The position numbers and the translations under genes are program-made. A stretch of 64,000 nucleotides of DNA from Labia minor (taxonomy: Eukaryota > Arthropoda > Insecta > Dermaptera > Spongiphoridae), in the NCBI GenBank assembly GCA_963082975.1, contig OY720345.1:32682611-32746610 (forward strand), read 5' to 3'. Shown here piece after piece: positions 1 to 12,103 of the stretch. How positions within the stretch are numbered: position 1 is the stretch's first letter; the number at the start of each line of letters is the position of its first letter. The notes beneath the pieces are model-generated. The model saw only the letters and a program-made list of their open reading frames with translations. It was not told where the DNA came from and did no database searches.

Positions 1-170
1 ACAAATCTTGATTGTATATTTATTATCTAGATAACAAATGAAAAAATATTTGTTTATTTAATGATTTTTACTTTAATTTATAAATTTTCTTCACAATAAA
101 ATTCCCCCTCTCCATATGCCTTAAATAAATTTCGAAAGGCATTAAATTTATTTTTATGAGCCTTAAATAA

Positions 171-266
171 TATGTTAATACATACTTTAATTATTACCAT
201 TAACATATCTAATTAGTTTGAAGATTTCCTTTTCATTGAAATAAAATAAAATATTTTCCGAAATTT
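171..266 (+). repeat. Direct repeat, copy 1 (partner at 2085-2182)
   Basis: The stretch around TACATACTTTAATTATTACC recurs almost unchanged at 2085-2182, including the following TTTTCATTGAAATAAAA block. The two copies are about 1.9 kb apart in the same orientation. They are either a degraded interspersed repeat or the ends of an unrecognised element. No coding content is visible. Confidence 0.7.
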
Positions 267-2084
267 GGAAAATTGATACTAATTATTTTTTATCATATTT
301 TATTTCATTCAGCATCAGAAAATAAAAATTATGCTTTATTTGTATATGCCCTAATTAAACAATTGTTGAGGTAATTTAATGAAATAATGAAGAAATGTAT
401 ATTTGTATTATTATAAATAGTTTTGTGATAAAAACTTTCCCAATCATCTCAACTGTTAAAAATATTTGTTGGCTTCAAGCCAATTCCTTCACTACTTTCA
501 AAAAAAATCTTGTTACAATTATATATGAATATAATATAATTTTATTGAATTATAATGTTTACAAATTCTCCCTGGTTAATTTATATAATTTTGATTGTAA
601 TTTTGAATGTTAGGATAAATAACAATTCGAATAGTAAGTATGAAATGTATAAAAACAAAACGATTTTCTTGCTTTTTTCTCAGGCAAATAAAAAGATTAA
701 CCAAAACTATTTAGTTTTATTAATTAATTATCCATAAATATAGTCATAAATAGAAATATAATAATTAGGTTTATTTTTTTTAGTATTTTCTGGTGTGATA
801 TAGAATTTAAATATATGTACTTGTATGTGTAAGTAAATATAATATACAATAATTTACTGTTTGTACATATATTAATATTATTTTTGGCATTATTTATTAT
901 TAGGATATCCACCAATGAAGACTATTTATGTCGTTACTCATCTATCAATAATTTTTCTCCTATTCAAGAAATCCCATCGGTCTTTTTAACAAAAAATACT
1001 CATAAATGTCAAATTAGCTTAAAACAATCCTATAATGAAATGGAATAGAATTTCTCTTTCTTATCTAAAGATAAGGAAATATCCTACACTATCAAATTCA
1101 ATATTTTAATATTCATTGAATTTGCTCAAGTTTATTTATTATTATCTAATTTATTATTTTCTTGTTTTTGTTTTATGAAAAATAATCCTAAACATTTTAA
1201 TAAATATATAAAGTTTACATTTATTCAATTTGATATTAGGATCATTTTTTTATATAAATACTTATATAACTTGTGCTCTAAAACATTAAGATGCTTTTAT
1301 CTCGACCTGAACAAATTCATTAGATTCTAAAAAGAAGTCATTTATATTATAATCTATAAATTTGCAATTTATCTTAATACTAAACTTTATATTGAAGGTA
1401 TATTAACCACTTTATAACAGAGACGGCAAGTAATTTTTAGATGGAGTTATGATATTTTAATATATAATTGTTTTAGAAAAATTATTCACAAATTGATATT
1501 AAATTGAAAATAGGCATAAAGTATTTTTATTCAATTATATCAATAGATGAATATCATTGGTAAACCAGTTTTTTTTTTAAATTATACGTTCGAAGAAAAA
1601 TTTTGTCCATCCAGTTTTTGCCCGCCTTTTCGTTCTATATTATTATTAATATCCATTATTATTTACTTTGGTAATATTTTTTTAAATCCTAGTATATATT
1701 ATAGTTTTTAAACTATAATAGTTTTTATTCAATTCAATATTCCACTATTAAATGAATATATATAAATATGGATTTATTTTTAACCTAAAATTTATATTTT
1801 TTATTTAATGCCTCAATTAGATGAGAATTTGACATTTTACAATTATAGTATCAAATGAATATGAAAATTTATTCAATTAACAATAAAATTAGCCAGAAAT
1901 TTAAATTAAAATGTATGTAGGTAATTAAAATATTTATTTTATTGTTGAATAATACTTAATTACGAAAATGAATGAATTGTTGAATAGTTAAATAGATATT
2001 AGCGAAGAATTAAATAAATGTGTACTCTTTCAAACACCACCATTATAATAATAATCACCCATATAACAAATATATCTCTTTAAT

Positions 2085-2182
2085 TATGTTATTACATACT
2101 TTAATTATTACCATTAACACATCTAATCAGTTTGAATATTTTCTTTTCATTGAAATAAAATATTTTCCAAAATGTCAGATAT
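2085..2182 (+). repeat. Direct repeat, copy 2 (partner at 171-266)
   Basis: This is the second copy of the repeat at 171-266, with a few substitutions and small indels. Its right end lies about 65 bp from the 3' end of the LINE fragment that starts at 2246. Confidence 0.7.
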
Positions 2183-2245
2183 TGGCAGAAGTTAATATTT
2201 TAACTCATATTAATGAAAAGTGAATGAATTTTACACTATGAGATA

Positions 2246-3244
2246 ATCTATCTATCTCTGTGACTCTAAGGAACTCGAAAGTTCTTGGCCGCAGCAACCA
2301 CACTTCTCCAAGTATCCCTATACTCAGCTACAACCCTCTATCCCTACCCTCTCCCATCTCTCTCTCGTCCCTTCCAAAATTATCCACCCACCTCGTCCTT
2401 GGTCATCCAAGCGAACGATTCTCAATCGGTCTTCACACCAATATATATTTTCGCCATTCTTTCCTCTCCCATTCTAGCCACGTGCCATGCCCATCGCACA
2501 GCCTTCTCGATTTTATAATCCTAACTATATCTAGAGATGAATAGAGGTCATACAATTCCTCGTTATGCCATCTCCGTCGTCCCCCGGTGACCTCATCTTT
2601 CTTTGGTCCATAAATGTTGCGAACAATCCTAATTTCAAATACTCTAAATCTACTCTCGTCTCCTAAGGTCATAGACCATGCCTCACACCCATATAATACA
2701 AATGGCAAAATAATTGTTTTATATATTTTCATTTTGATCCCCTTTGATAATAATTTAGACGCGATAAGCCCCTTTACTGCATGATAACAGGTGTTTCTCG
2801 ATTGCAACCTCGATTTAAATTCTTCTCGAATATTATTATCCTTCGTGATTACAGAACCTAAAAATTTAAATTTTTCTATATTTTCGAATTCTACATTTTG
2901 TATGTTAAGACTTTGTGTGTTAATACTATTCCTCTTTGTTACTAAATATTTTGTCTTGGCCCACCTCTTTCCCAGCTTCTATTAATTTTTATTTTAATTG
3001 AAATTGCCGAATCTCCTATTATATTTAAATCGTCTGCGTAACCTAATACTTGAATTTTTTTGTTTAATTGGATTCTGTTTGATTTCTCCCCAATTTTTCT
3101 AATTACATATTCCAGTACTAAATTAAATAAAATTGGTGATAATGCATCTCCTTGTTTAACCCATTCCGAATTTCGAAAGTTTCTCACAATTGATTTCTGC
3201 ATCTTACTCTTCTTTTTATTACCTTTAAGACAAATTTGAATCAT
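2246..3244 (-). mobile_element. Decayed non-LTR retrotransposon (LINE) fragment, RT domain and 3' end
   Basis: Read on the minus strand, 3244-2942 encodes part of a reverse transcriptase with QGDALSPILFN and the catalytic GYADD box. In another frame, 2807-2433 encodes the region after the RT, with IYKTIILPFVLYGCEAWS and HNEELYDLYSS, typical of RTE/CR1-like insect LINEs. The frame break and missing N-terminus make this a dead copy. The 3' end reads GAGTCACAGAGATAGATAGAT, so the element ends in a GATA-type tail instead of poly(A). Related fragments of the same family recur at 22932-24016, 35079-35152, 37270-37690, 38490-38683 and 40235-40320. The clade assignment is tentative. Confidence 0.8.
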
Positions 3245-5023
3245 ACGTACTATTTTTTTCGGAAATGAGATAATTTATTTTATTTATAGCACAACTAATG
3301 AATTAAAATTCAAGTGAATATAAAAATAAACTCTGGTTCCCTTCAAATAATTTACATCTGTTCAATCATCTCCCCAACTAATCCCTTTAAAAATGTAATG
3401 TTCATCCCGGAAAAACGTTTATTTTCGCCAGCCAATCTTTTAACTTACATTTCCAACTATTTTTAATCAACACCAATAATTTTATAACATAAAACGAGAC
3501 GTCTCTATTATTTTTTTTTTTTTTTTTTTTGTTGTGTTTTGATTATGTAAATCATTAAAATATTGTAAAAATTTGATGTACAGCTATTTAAAAATAAACA
3601 CTAAAAATAACTTGAGGATGGTATACAGAAAAAAAACACGAAACGATTAACGATGTATTCGAATATGAAAATATAAAAATTCATATTGTAATAATTTATT
3701 AATATTTATCTTATATATTCACATATAAATATAAAAATATAAATTTTATCTTATATTTTGACTATTAATAATAACACAAAAATAAAAAAAATGAAGAAAA
3801 TATTGTCATATATATAGATATGTATATACATATTTATATATAAGTATAAAATCAAAAATAATTCAATAATTAAGATAAACGATTTAAGTTCTTTGCTTTT
3901 TCATGTTTTATTAATATAAAAAAAAAATTATCAGAGTGTATTTATTATTATAATTTGTTAGATATAGGTATATAGAGATAGATAGATATATTTGAGTTTA
4001 TTATAGTATATTTTGATATGTGTTTTGACATGGATAGAAAAATAGAAATGAATGTTTTTATTTATATTATTCTTAAATTATTATATAGATAGACTTTAAC
4101 AAATTTGATAATTAATTATTAAAATTAACGAAAAAGATTAACAATCTAAAGAAAAATGAAAAATAGTAAATATATATTAACTTAAATTAAACAACTAGAG
4201 AAATGAAAATGGATATCTTGGATTCTAATTTTACATTTAAAAAATATCCAAGTGCAATTTATTTATTCTTTTAGAATAATAAAAATATTTTAAACGACTT
4301 TTGGCTAAAATAAATAATATAAAGTGAAATTATACTTTCTATTTATTTGTTTGTTTTTTTTTTAAATAAAAATTCAACGAATTTAAAATAATATAAAATA
4401 TAATACTGAATAAAATTTTTTTCTTTTTATTATATAAATGTGTTTTGAAATTAAATTTCAAACATTTATCAATGTATATACATTTGTATTCTGATATAAT
4501 TTTTTTTCTTACATTTTTTTTCAATTTACATAAATTATTAAAAATAGTTTTAACTTACAGTATAAATGTATGTGTATTGTTTTAAAGTTTGATTAATAAA
4601 ATAATAGTATTTATTTATATAAGAACAATCTCTTTTATTATTTATTTATAGTTTATACACATACATACATACATACATAATATATATATATGCATATATA
4701 TATATATATATATATATAATATTCATTGATATTTACATTAATCTTATATTAACAGATTGATTGATTTGTATTTGTTTGAAAATATTTATAGGGTACATAA
4801 AATAAAGTAAAATAAATTATTTATTTTATTTTTAATTTGGTATAAATATTTTTTTAGCAATTGCACAATTAATAGACTAGATAATTTTCACTAGTAACCA
4901 AAGAAAAAAAAAACGATAATCGATACAATCAGTCTCACTTTCTCCATTTATGTGTATACATATGTACAAATTTTAGTTACAGTTATTTTTATTTTATTTT
5001 ATTTATTTTTATATATAAATTTA
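3245..5023. other. AT-rich intergenic DNA with microsatellites
   Basis: No gene is visible. It holds a T-run near 3511-3530 and a TA-rich microsatellite at about 4679-4718 that follows a short ACAT run. Several TTTATT (minus-strand AATAAA) words just below 5024 could serve as polyadenylation signals for the minus-strand exon that ends there. Confidence 0.5.
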
Positions 5024-5999
5024 TCATCGATTCCAAGATTTGATAAGTTGTTCATTTTGTGATTCTGGATTCCCGAAATTTTTATCCAACCATTTTAATA
5101 TCAAATTATATTTATTTGGATCCATTTTACTATTAATTTGTGGTTCAACATCAGGTGAAATAACGGGTGGAGTTGTAACTAGAGTTTTATCAAGATGTAT
5201 TTTTTTATTATTTTTATCACAATCTGAACTAGACAAGAAATTATCTGTTTTAGATAGGGGTCGTTTTTTATTGTTCATATTCGGTCCAGTGCCCTTTCGA
5301 TTATCTCGTGTTTTATTACTATTGTAAGTTATTTCATTATTATTAATGTGTGTCTTATTTAATGGAAATTCTATTTCATGACATACTAATGGTGATTGAT
5401 TAGTAGTCATATGCTGATTGTTTAAATTTATACCCTTCTCAAGACTCTCGATGAACTTTTCCCTGGAATCTTGATTTAAATTTATATCCCGTTTTCTTAA
5501 AAACGATTTTTTCTTTAACGATTCCGGAAGTTGCGGTAAAATTTGTTTAATAATTGTTATAATTGAATCATCATTTGTCTGATATTTTTCTTTTAATTTT
5601 TTTGGATTTTTTTTTACCGAGAGATCTGTATTAGGATCTGGTTTTTTAAGTGAATTAATTGTTTTATCTTTTTCAAGCGAGGATATTTCACAGGGTTTCC
5701 TTTTAATTTCACGCTTACCATCCTCCTCTTTGCTTGAATTTTGTTCAAGGAGGTCACAAGGAGTTGGGGTGTTCAAGGGGTCAGTTAACGTCCGATGGGA
5801 ACTCTTCTTTTCCGTTGTAGATAAAAAGTGTTGGTCCTCAATGGAAGATGGGAGGTCGGAAGTTGCCTCCTCTTTGATGGATGATGCCTTCTCAGGTGAA
5901 CGGCTGGGCACCGGAGACCCCGAAACCTTCAGAATGGAATCGTGCTCGTCCTCCTCCAACCCTGTGCGGTCAGCCAACGACTCTGACGATTCGTGCGAT
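5024..5999 (-). CDS. Long terminal coding exon of an unidentified nuclear-type protein
   Basis: An uninterrupted frame of about 324 codons ends at a TGA (5024-5026), which is striking in DNA this AT-rich. It has no usable ATG at its 5' end: an in-frame TGA lies at 6011-6013, and the only AG acceptor between is CCAG just before 5999, with a poor pyrimidine tract. It is therefore best read as a spliced 3' exon. The protein is rich in Ser, Lys, Asn, Asp and Glu, with several SP/TP sites and basic clusters such as KKNPKKLKEK, and a somewhat more hydrophobic end (YNLILKWLDKNF). I recognise no domain. The required phase (one base completing a codon begun by two) fits the donors of the candidate exons at 9290, 10276 and 12062, all ending in CG. 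It could be the tail of a long RRM-gene isoform or of a separate gene. Confidence 0.6.
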
Positions 6000-8900
6000 C
6001 TGGTTTCCAATCATATCCCATAGCGACCACAAGATGCATTAATATTTTTCATAAATACAACGCAAATTAAATAGGAATATAAACCTCGACAAATAATTTT
6101 ATCATTTTCTTTTTTTTTTATTTCAATATTATAATACTAGAAATATTTTTTAAAATCATAAATCCACATGAAAATGAAGGGTTTCAAATTATCTAGATAT
6201 ATGTAGGTATATGGATATATATATATATGTAAAGATAGATAGATAGATAGATAGATAAAGGTATAGATTCTTGTCATTGTAAAAAATTCAAAATAATATA
6301 AAAAAATCAATAATTAAGCTGTGATATTATTAATTAAATTATGTGCAATTCTATGTTATTTTTATTTTAATTCAAAAAGTAATTACATATATGGTAAATG
6401 AAACGAAAGGTATTTTACCACTTCCTATATATATATACCAAAAATAATTTCAAAGGATTTATTCAGATGTATATTTCATAATAATTAAAGACGAAATTTT
6501 TGTTTGTTTTTTTTATTAAAAATTTATTATTTTTACTCTATTGAACAAAGATATAAAACTTAATTTCTTACCGTAATATTCAAAATTCATTGAATTAATA
6601 GCATATATTTATTTAATCATTACATATTGTCTTTCTTGCTTTTTTCCTTTATAATTAATTGGGATTTTTAATTTTTTATATCATCTATAATAATATTTAT
6701 TGAAAATAGAAAAATATTTTTGAGAGGCATGAGTAAATTTTTTTATAGAAATTAAGTAATATGTTTGAATATTTTATTGATTTTTAATTTTTTTTTTTTT
6801 CCCGTTTTGTATTGAATTCTTTTTCATAAAATAAAATGAATAATCGACATTAATCTTTAAATGATATAGTTTTCAAATTATTTGAGAATTAAACATTGTT
6901 AAACTAATATGAGGGATTTCAACTTTTTGTCTAATTAGATTTTACATTTATTTAAAATTGAAATTAATCTAATATTGTAAATAATAATAATAATAATGCT
7001 AAAACGCTTTTATATTATTGAATGATGTATTTAATAAAATAATTAATTCTTTATTATATATTTATTTCAATAAATCGTGAATGATTTTGAAACGATAATT
7101 AATACACAAATTTTTTGTTAAGAAAAAAAAAATAATAATTTTAAAAATTAAATCTTAACTATTTTATTGAAATTAATTCTAGAAAAATTTGTTTATATAA
7201 ATCAATATAATGTACTATTAGAATAAATTATTTTACTTATGTATGAAAACAAAACTATTATTTTTGTAATTATTTACTCAGAGAAAATATAAGTAAAAAT
7301 TTTTAAGAAAAAATTGTAAACTTCAAAATAAAAAATTATTTTGATTTAATATAAGAATGAATGAAATACTTATTTTAATATGAAATAAAATAATAATTAC
7401 CTCGTTTTCCTTTAAAAATTAAAGATTTGTTTGTTAATTATTTTCGATTAATTTAAATACTTTAAATATCATTTATATAATATTTATTGAATTATTATTT
7501 CAATTTTTCTTTTCATAATCTAATTTTAAGATATTTATATATATATTAAAAAATTAATTTTAAAAATATGGTTATTAAAATATTAAAATGTTGGTCTATT
7601 AATTAAATTATTAAAAAACTAACTTTAAAATTAAAAAAAAATAATAAGTCTAAAGATAATATATTTTTAAGCAATATCTTATTAAGATTATCTAATAATT
7701 CATTAATTTAGGCAGAGGGGTTGATTTTTTGGATTTTTAAGGAAAGATCAATTATAGGTTAAAAACGCATAAAATTTGAAAACAATAAACAAATACTATA
7801 AATACATTTTATTTTCAAAGTTTTTAATCTCAGATCACAATTATAAGAAACGATTTCGTATAAATTGATATTTTATTTTAGAGAAAAGATAAGTAGAGTT
7901 TCCAGTATGTATGCATAATAAAAAAAATATATTATTAATTTATGCATTTATTTATTATAATATCGGTTTGTATATACTTTTCCTTAAACATTGATGTTAT
8001 TAATAAATAATTGAAGATTAATTTTCTTATCTATAATGACAATGATTTATGTCGAAAGAATCTTGAATAATGTTTTGATATTTCTTATCGTTTTCTTAAT
8101 ATTTCTTTAAAAGAAAAAAATTAAAAATCTATTTATATAAATTTAACGAAGTTACGCATGAAATTATTTTATAATTAAAATTATAATATAATTTATTTTA
8201 TTAAATATGAATTATGTGTTTTATCCATTTTTTGTTGAAGGGATAAACGGCAATCTACATTATTTTTAGGATTATTATACTACATTTTATCGAAAATCTT
8301 TTTTTTTTATTATTATTATTTATTGATGATTTTATGTAATTAATTTTTGCAAATAATTATTTTTTATGAAAAAAAAATTGTATAAATTCAAATTCTATTA
8401 TTATATTTAAATAATCTTAGAGAGAAAAACCTCATATATTTTTATAATATAAAAACAATACATTTATCAAATCAATATTTTATAGAAATAAATATATTGA
8501 AAATTTGTTATAGGTATTTTCTTAATTGATTTGTTATAAAAAAAGTTAATATAAAATTATATTATATAAAGTTTATTTATTATGGGGAAACAAAATAAAA
8601 TGATTCCCTTCATTTCACATGTAAATTGTATTTGTTTTCAAACTGTAAAGTCTGTTAATGAATCACATCCTGGTTACATATTTGACAAATTAGTGAAGTT
8701 TAAGTTTAATTCGCAGTTTAATAACAGTAATTGAAGAAAAAAAATAATTCGTTAATAAAAAGCCTTAAAAATAAAGGTGATTTAATTTATGATTGTATTT
8801 TTTCATTTGTTATTATCTGATTAACTAGATATTAATATATTATATACATACATATTTATTTATAAATATAATAGAAATAAAATACTATTAACTTACGCGA

Positions 8901-9289
8901 TTTTCTAAAAACAAAAAATAAACAAAAACTCAAGTATATATTTAAAGAAAAAAATAAAATTAATATGATTATTTAATTGTTTTTTAACATATGTGGAAAA
9001 AATAATTAAGAATATTCTTTCTTTCTTTCTTTTTTTGTTATTAATATATTTTTAAATTTCTATTACTTTATTATCGAAATCAATTTTGAACAAGTATCCA
9101 TATTTCAAAAATCGGAATTTTATTTAATTATCAATATTCTACATTAAAATAATAAGATTTCCATAAAATATTTAAATAATTATTATGTATAATTATATTA
9201 TTATATAATATTGTATAATTATATTATACAATCCAAATTATATATAATGAAATATTTTGATTCCTTTTTTTTCTTTTCTTTTTAATTAC
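6000..9289. other. Probable intron, AT-rich
   Basis: This lies between the candidate minus-strand exons at 5024-5999 and 9290-9337. No open frame of note occurs. A short GATA microsatellite occupies about 6234-6257; the rest is homopolymer-rich AT sequence. Confidence 0.5.
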
Positions 9290-9337
9290 CGAATCGTAGA
9301 TTTAGAGGCAATAAGCGCACCTTCTTTCCCTGAAATT
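9290..9337 (-). CDS. Candidate 48-bp internal exon
   Basis: On the minus strand a pyrimidine tract ending in TTTTTTTAG precedes the segment, and a GTAATT donor follows it. Spliced in the phase used by the neighbouring exons, it reads ISGKEGALIASKSTI and ends in CG, which joins in frame to the exon at 5999. It is too short for ORF detection. The case rests on splice sites, phase and its GC content against the surroundings. A second acceptor 8 bp inside (TTTCAG) would change the frame. Confidence 0.45.
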
Positions 9338-10041
9338 CTAAAAAAATCGAGTTGCTATTTTTGTATGATATTCGCTAAATTAGCTTTGTGGAGTGTCTCT
9401 GTTCCTGTTCGGGGAAGAATGTCCATGTGACATTAGGATATTAGAAGTCTCGTGGATAGTACCGTGTTCTCTACACAAAATCTTTTGAAAAAAATCATTA
9501 TGAATTTATTCCCAAACTAAGACAAAATCATAGAATTCTCTATTTATTTGTTGATTTATTATTGTTATTTTCAATAGGTTATCAAAATAATTATTTTGTG
9601 AAATTTTTTTATTAATATTGTTATTATTTAAAAGACCAATAGGTATATTCTTAAAAATAAGCTGAAAAATCTGCTAAATGATATCTATTTTTTTTTCTGA
9701 ATTTACATTATAATATTGAAAATTTTTAATTAAATAAACTATTTTTCTTTTATAGAATATATAGAAAATAATCTAATCGATTGAAAGTATATTTTATTGT
9801 TGTATTATCAATATGAATATGATTTATTCGTGCTAGAATATTCAAAAGTATAATGCAATTTCATTTTATCTATATATTTATTTATTTATTTATAATTCTA
9901 GTTTGTAAGTAAATAATCTTTAACTTTAAATTATTAATTGTTTAATAAATTTACAATTATTTTAATACTAAAGGAGTTCTAACCTAAACAAATCACCAAT
10001 AACATTACCAAAAAATAATTAATTTCCAGAAAAGATTTCTT

Positions 10042-10088
<47 letters not shown>

Positions 10089-10275
10089 AGTATATAAATG
10101 TATTTTTTTTTTATTCTTGATAATGAATTATTTATGAAAAAAATTGAATAAAACTACTACCTTAGTCAAATTGATATTATCAAGAAATTTATGATAAATA
10201 AAACTTACTTTTTGATTTATATTTATTTATTCAATGAATATAGAAATAAATGATCGCATTGAAAGTGAAACTTAC

Positions 10276-10367
10276 CGGTTGCAATGAGGATGTTTAGGAT
10301 CGGATAAAAAATTGTGTGATAACGTAATCAGTTCAGTTTCATTTTCAGGGATCGGACGGATGGCATT
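10276..10367 (-). CDS. Candidate 92-bp exon
   Basis: A consensus donor (CG then GTAAGT) ends an open stretch of 30 codons plus two bases. It includes RPIPENETELIT and DPKHPHCN and is phase-compatible with the exon at 9337. The start is less certain: the acceptor AAAAG just before the first codon has a purine-rich upstream, and an in-frame TGA lies just beyond it. It could instead be an untranslated first exon with its own promoter. It sits in a clearly GC-richer island. Confidence 0.4.
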
Positions 10368-11462
10368 CTTTTCTCACACGCTCTCTCACACACTCTCAGA
10401 ATGAAGAAAATTAATCGGACGACGTTATAATCGGGGTTTTAAAAAAATCCTTGTAGTTTTTTTTTTTGAGATACAATATTTCGGAATTTTATTGAAATAA
10501 AAATTCGCATTTGTTATTTGGGTTTACAATATTCGAATGAATTTAAAAATATGATACTAAGTATAGTTATATATGTATACATTTACGGATTTAATCTAGA
10601 CTTATATAAAGAAAAATTCTGAATTTTATTAAAATTTATTATATTATAATAAAATTAACGTTTTAAAAATAAATAAATTTAACATTGCCATGGATTTTAA
10701 AGAGTATTTTTATATTTGTATTTTTTATTTTTTTTTTTTTTTGTCTAAATATGAACTAAACATTTTACATTTAATATGATCTTTTAAGACTAACCAGAAG
10801 CATGTAAGTATAATAATCAAGAGTTTCGTACATATTCTATTTTGAAAATATTATTTGATTTTACATCATTTCTTTATTAATTAATAACAAAAATGTAATC
10901 ATATTAAATTTTTATATTCAACTAAAACTTGTTTCTAACTAATAAAAATTAAAACAAATATTCACATTGAAAGAATATGATTTCAAAATCTTTCATCAAA
11001 AAAAATTTTTTTTTTATTTTTTATATTATTTGTTTATATATAAAATTATTTTAAGGAAGATTTATTAAGATCGTTTTTGGCTTAATATAAATTAATGATT
11101 GATTGATTTACTTTTATATATATATATTTTTTCCAGTTTATATTAACCGGATTTCGCATTAAAAAATATCTAATATATTCAAAAATTGAAAAATCAAAAT
11201 TATTCTTATTATTATCATTATTAATATTATTATTATTATTATTATTACGTTTAATGTTAATTAAGAAAAGTTTCATTATTGATACATATAATGAGGTAAA
11301 AAAACTTATGGAGCCATCGATCTTTTTTTTTATATATATATTGTTTTTCATTGATTTTTTTTCTTCTTAATTTTAAATATACATATATATGTATATATAA
11401 ATATATACATATATATATATATATATATTGGTAATGTTTGATTGAATCTTGTTAAATGATTT

Positions 11463-11514
11463 TTATTTAGAATCTAGCCTAAAGAAAAGAAAAGGACGCT
11501 GCTGCGTGTCATAT
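11463..11514 (-). CDS. Possible alternative last exon next to a GC-rich island
   Basis: On the minus strand, acceptor TCGCATTTCAG is followed by a short frame reading YDTQQRPFLFFRLDSK and then TAA. Its phase fits the CG-ending exon at 12062-12103, so it could be an alternative 3' terminus. Support is only splice-site quality and phase. Confidence 0.25.
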
Positions 11515-11690
11515 CTGAAATGCGAGTGAGTGTGGCTTCTAGAATCGAGGTCGCAACTGTGGCCCCGGCATGCCTAGGGCCGGCGGCGCGGGGAAGCTAA
11601 ACAACAAAACATATGCAAAAGACCATCATCAACAAAATTCAGGGCCCCGCCAATCATATCTTGAACACGGCCGTTAGAGATTATTCTTGC
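11500..11690. other. GC-rich island, unexplained
   Basis: This is a block of about 190 bp, including GGCCCCGGCATGCCTAGGG followed by GGCGGCGCGGGG, in an otherwise very AT-rich region. It carries no long frame on either strand. It can form GC hairpins (CCCCG...CGGGG). It may be a promoter or regulatory element inside the transcription unit. Confidence 0.45.
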
Positions 11691-12061
11691 GTTGGATAGA
11701 TAAATAGATATTATGTGTATATAGATAAAATAGGTATAGGTATAAGAGATAATAAAATTGTTTTTTACGGACGCGGGTGATACTCGTTAAATATTGATTT
11801 ATATTTCAGGATGGAAAATAATACCTATCTCAACTATAAGAAAAAATATTTTATATATTTAAATATTCAAATATATATATAGATAGATATATAGATATAC
11901 AAGAGAGAGAGAGGGAAAGATTTGTTTGTTAAATGACAAATTTTCAAAGGATTTAATGAGAGAAAAAAAAAAGAAAAAGAAATGTAAATTTAACTTAAAA
12001 AGGGGAAAATTAAAAAAAAAAATGTATGAAGAATGTTAATAAATTAATTTGGAAAACTTAC

Positions 12062-12103
12062 CGGCGGCTCGGACCGTAATCTGAGGGAGGCTCTTTTCGG
12101 TAC
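12062..12103 (-). CDS. Candidate 42-bp exon extending the RRM protein
   Basis: A TTTTCAG acceptor and a CCG/GTAAGT donor bound an exon reading YRKEPPSDYGPSR plus CG. It begins with one base that completes the GG left by the exon at 14623-14760, so joining them keeps the frame and continues the Arg/Pro/Tyr/Gly-rich composition. It lies downstream of another valid terminal exon (13799-13904), which suggests alternative 3' ends. Confidence 0.55.

Larger units (their letters stand above)
1..2245. other. AT-rich stretch without a recognisable gene
   Basis: Low-complexity AT-rich DNA in which I see only short chance open frames. The one structured item is a pair of direct repeats (171-266 and 2085-2182), listed separately. 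Confidence 0.6.
10368..12061. other. AT-rich stretch with one GC-rich island
   Basis: Mostly AT-rich, with TA microsatellites near 11370-11430. The exception is a GC-rich island at about 11500-11690, described separately. The open frame at 11082-11351 is driven by an AAT repeat and is not credible. Confidence 0.4.

Noticed and set aside
2260..2518. Plus-strand open frames of 77-94 codons
   Set aside because: They are antisense shadows of the LINE fragment on the minus strand.
5040..6023. Plus-strand frames of 95-97 codons opposite the long minus-strand exon
   Set aside because: Antisense shadows; the minus-strand frame is much longer and has protein-like composition.
11082..11351. 89-codon minus-strand frame
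   Set aside because: Driven by an AAT/ATT microsatellite giving poly-Asn, with no splice context.
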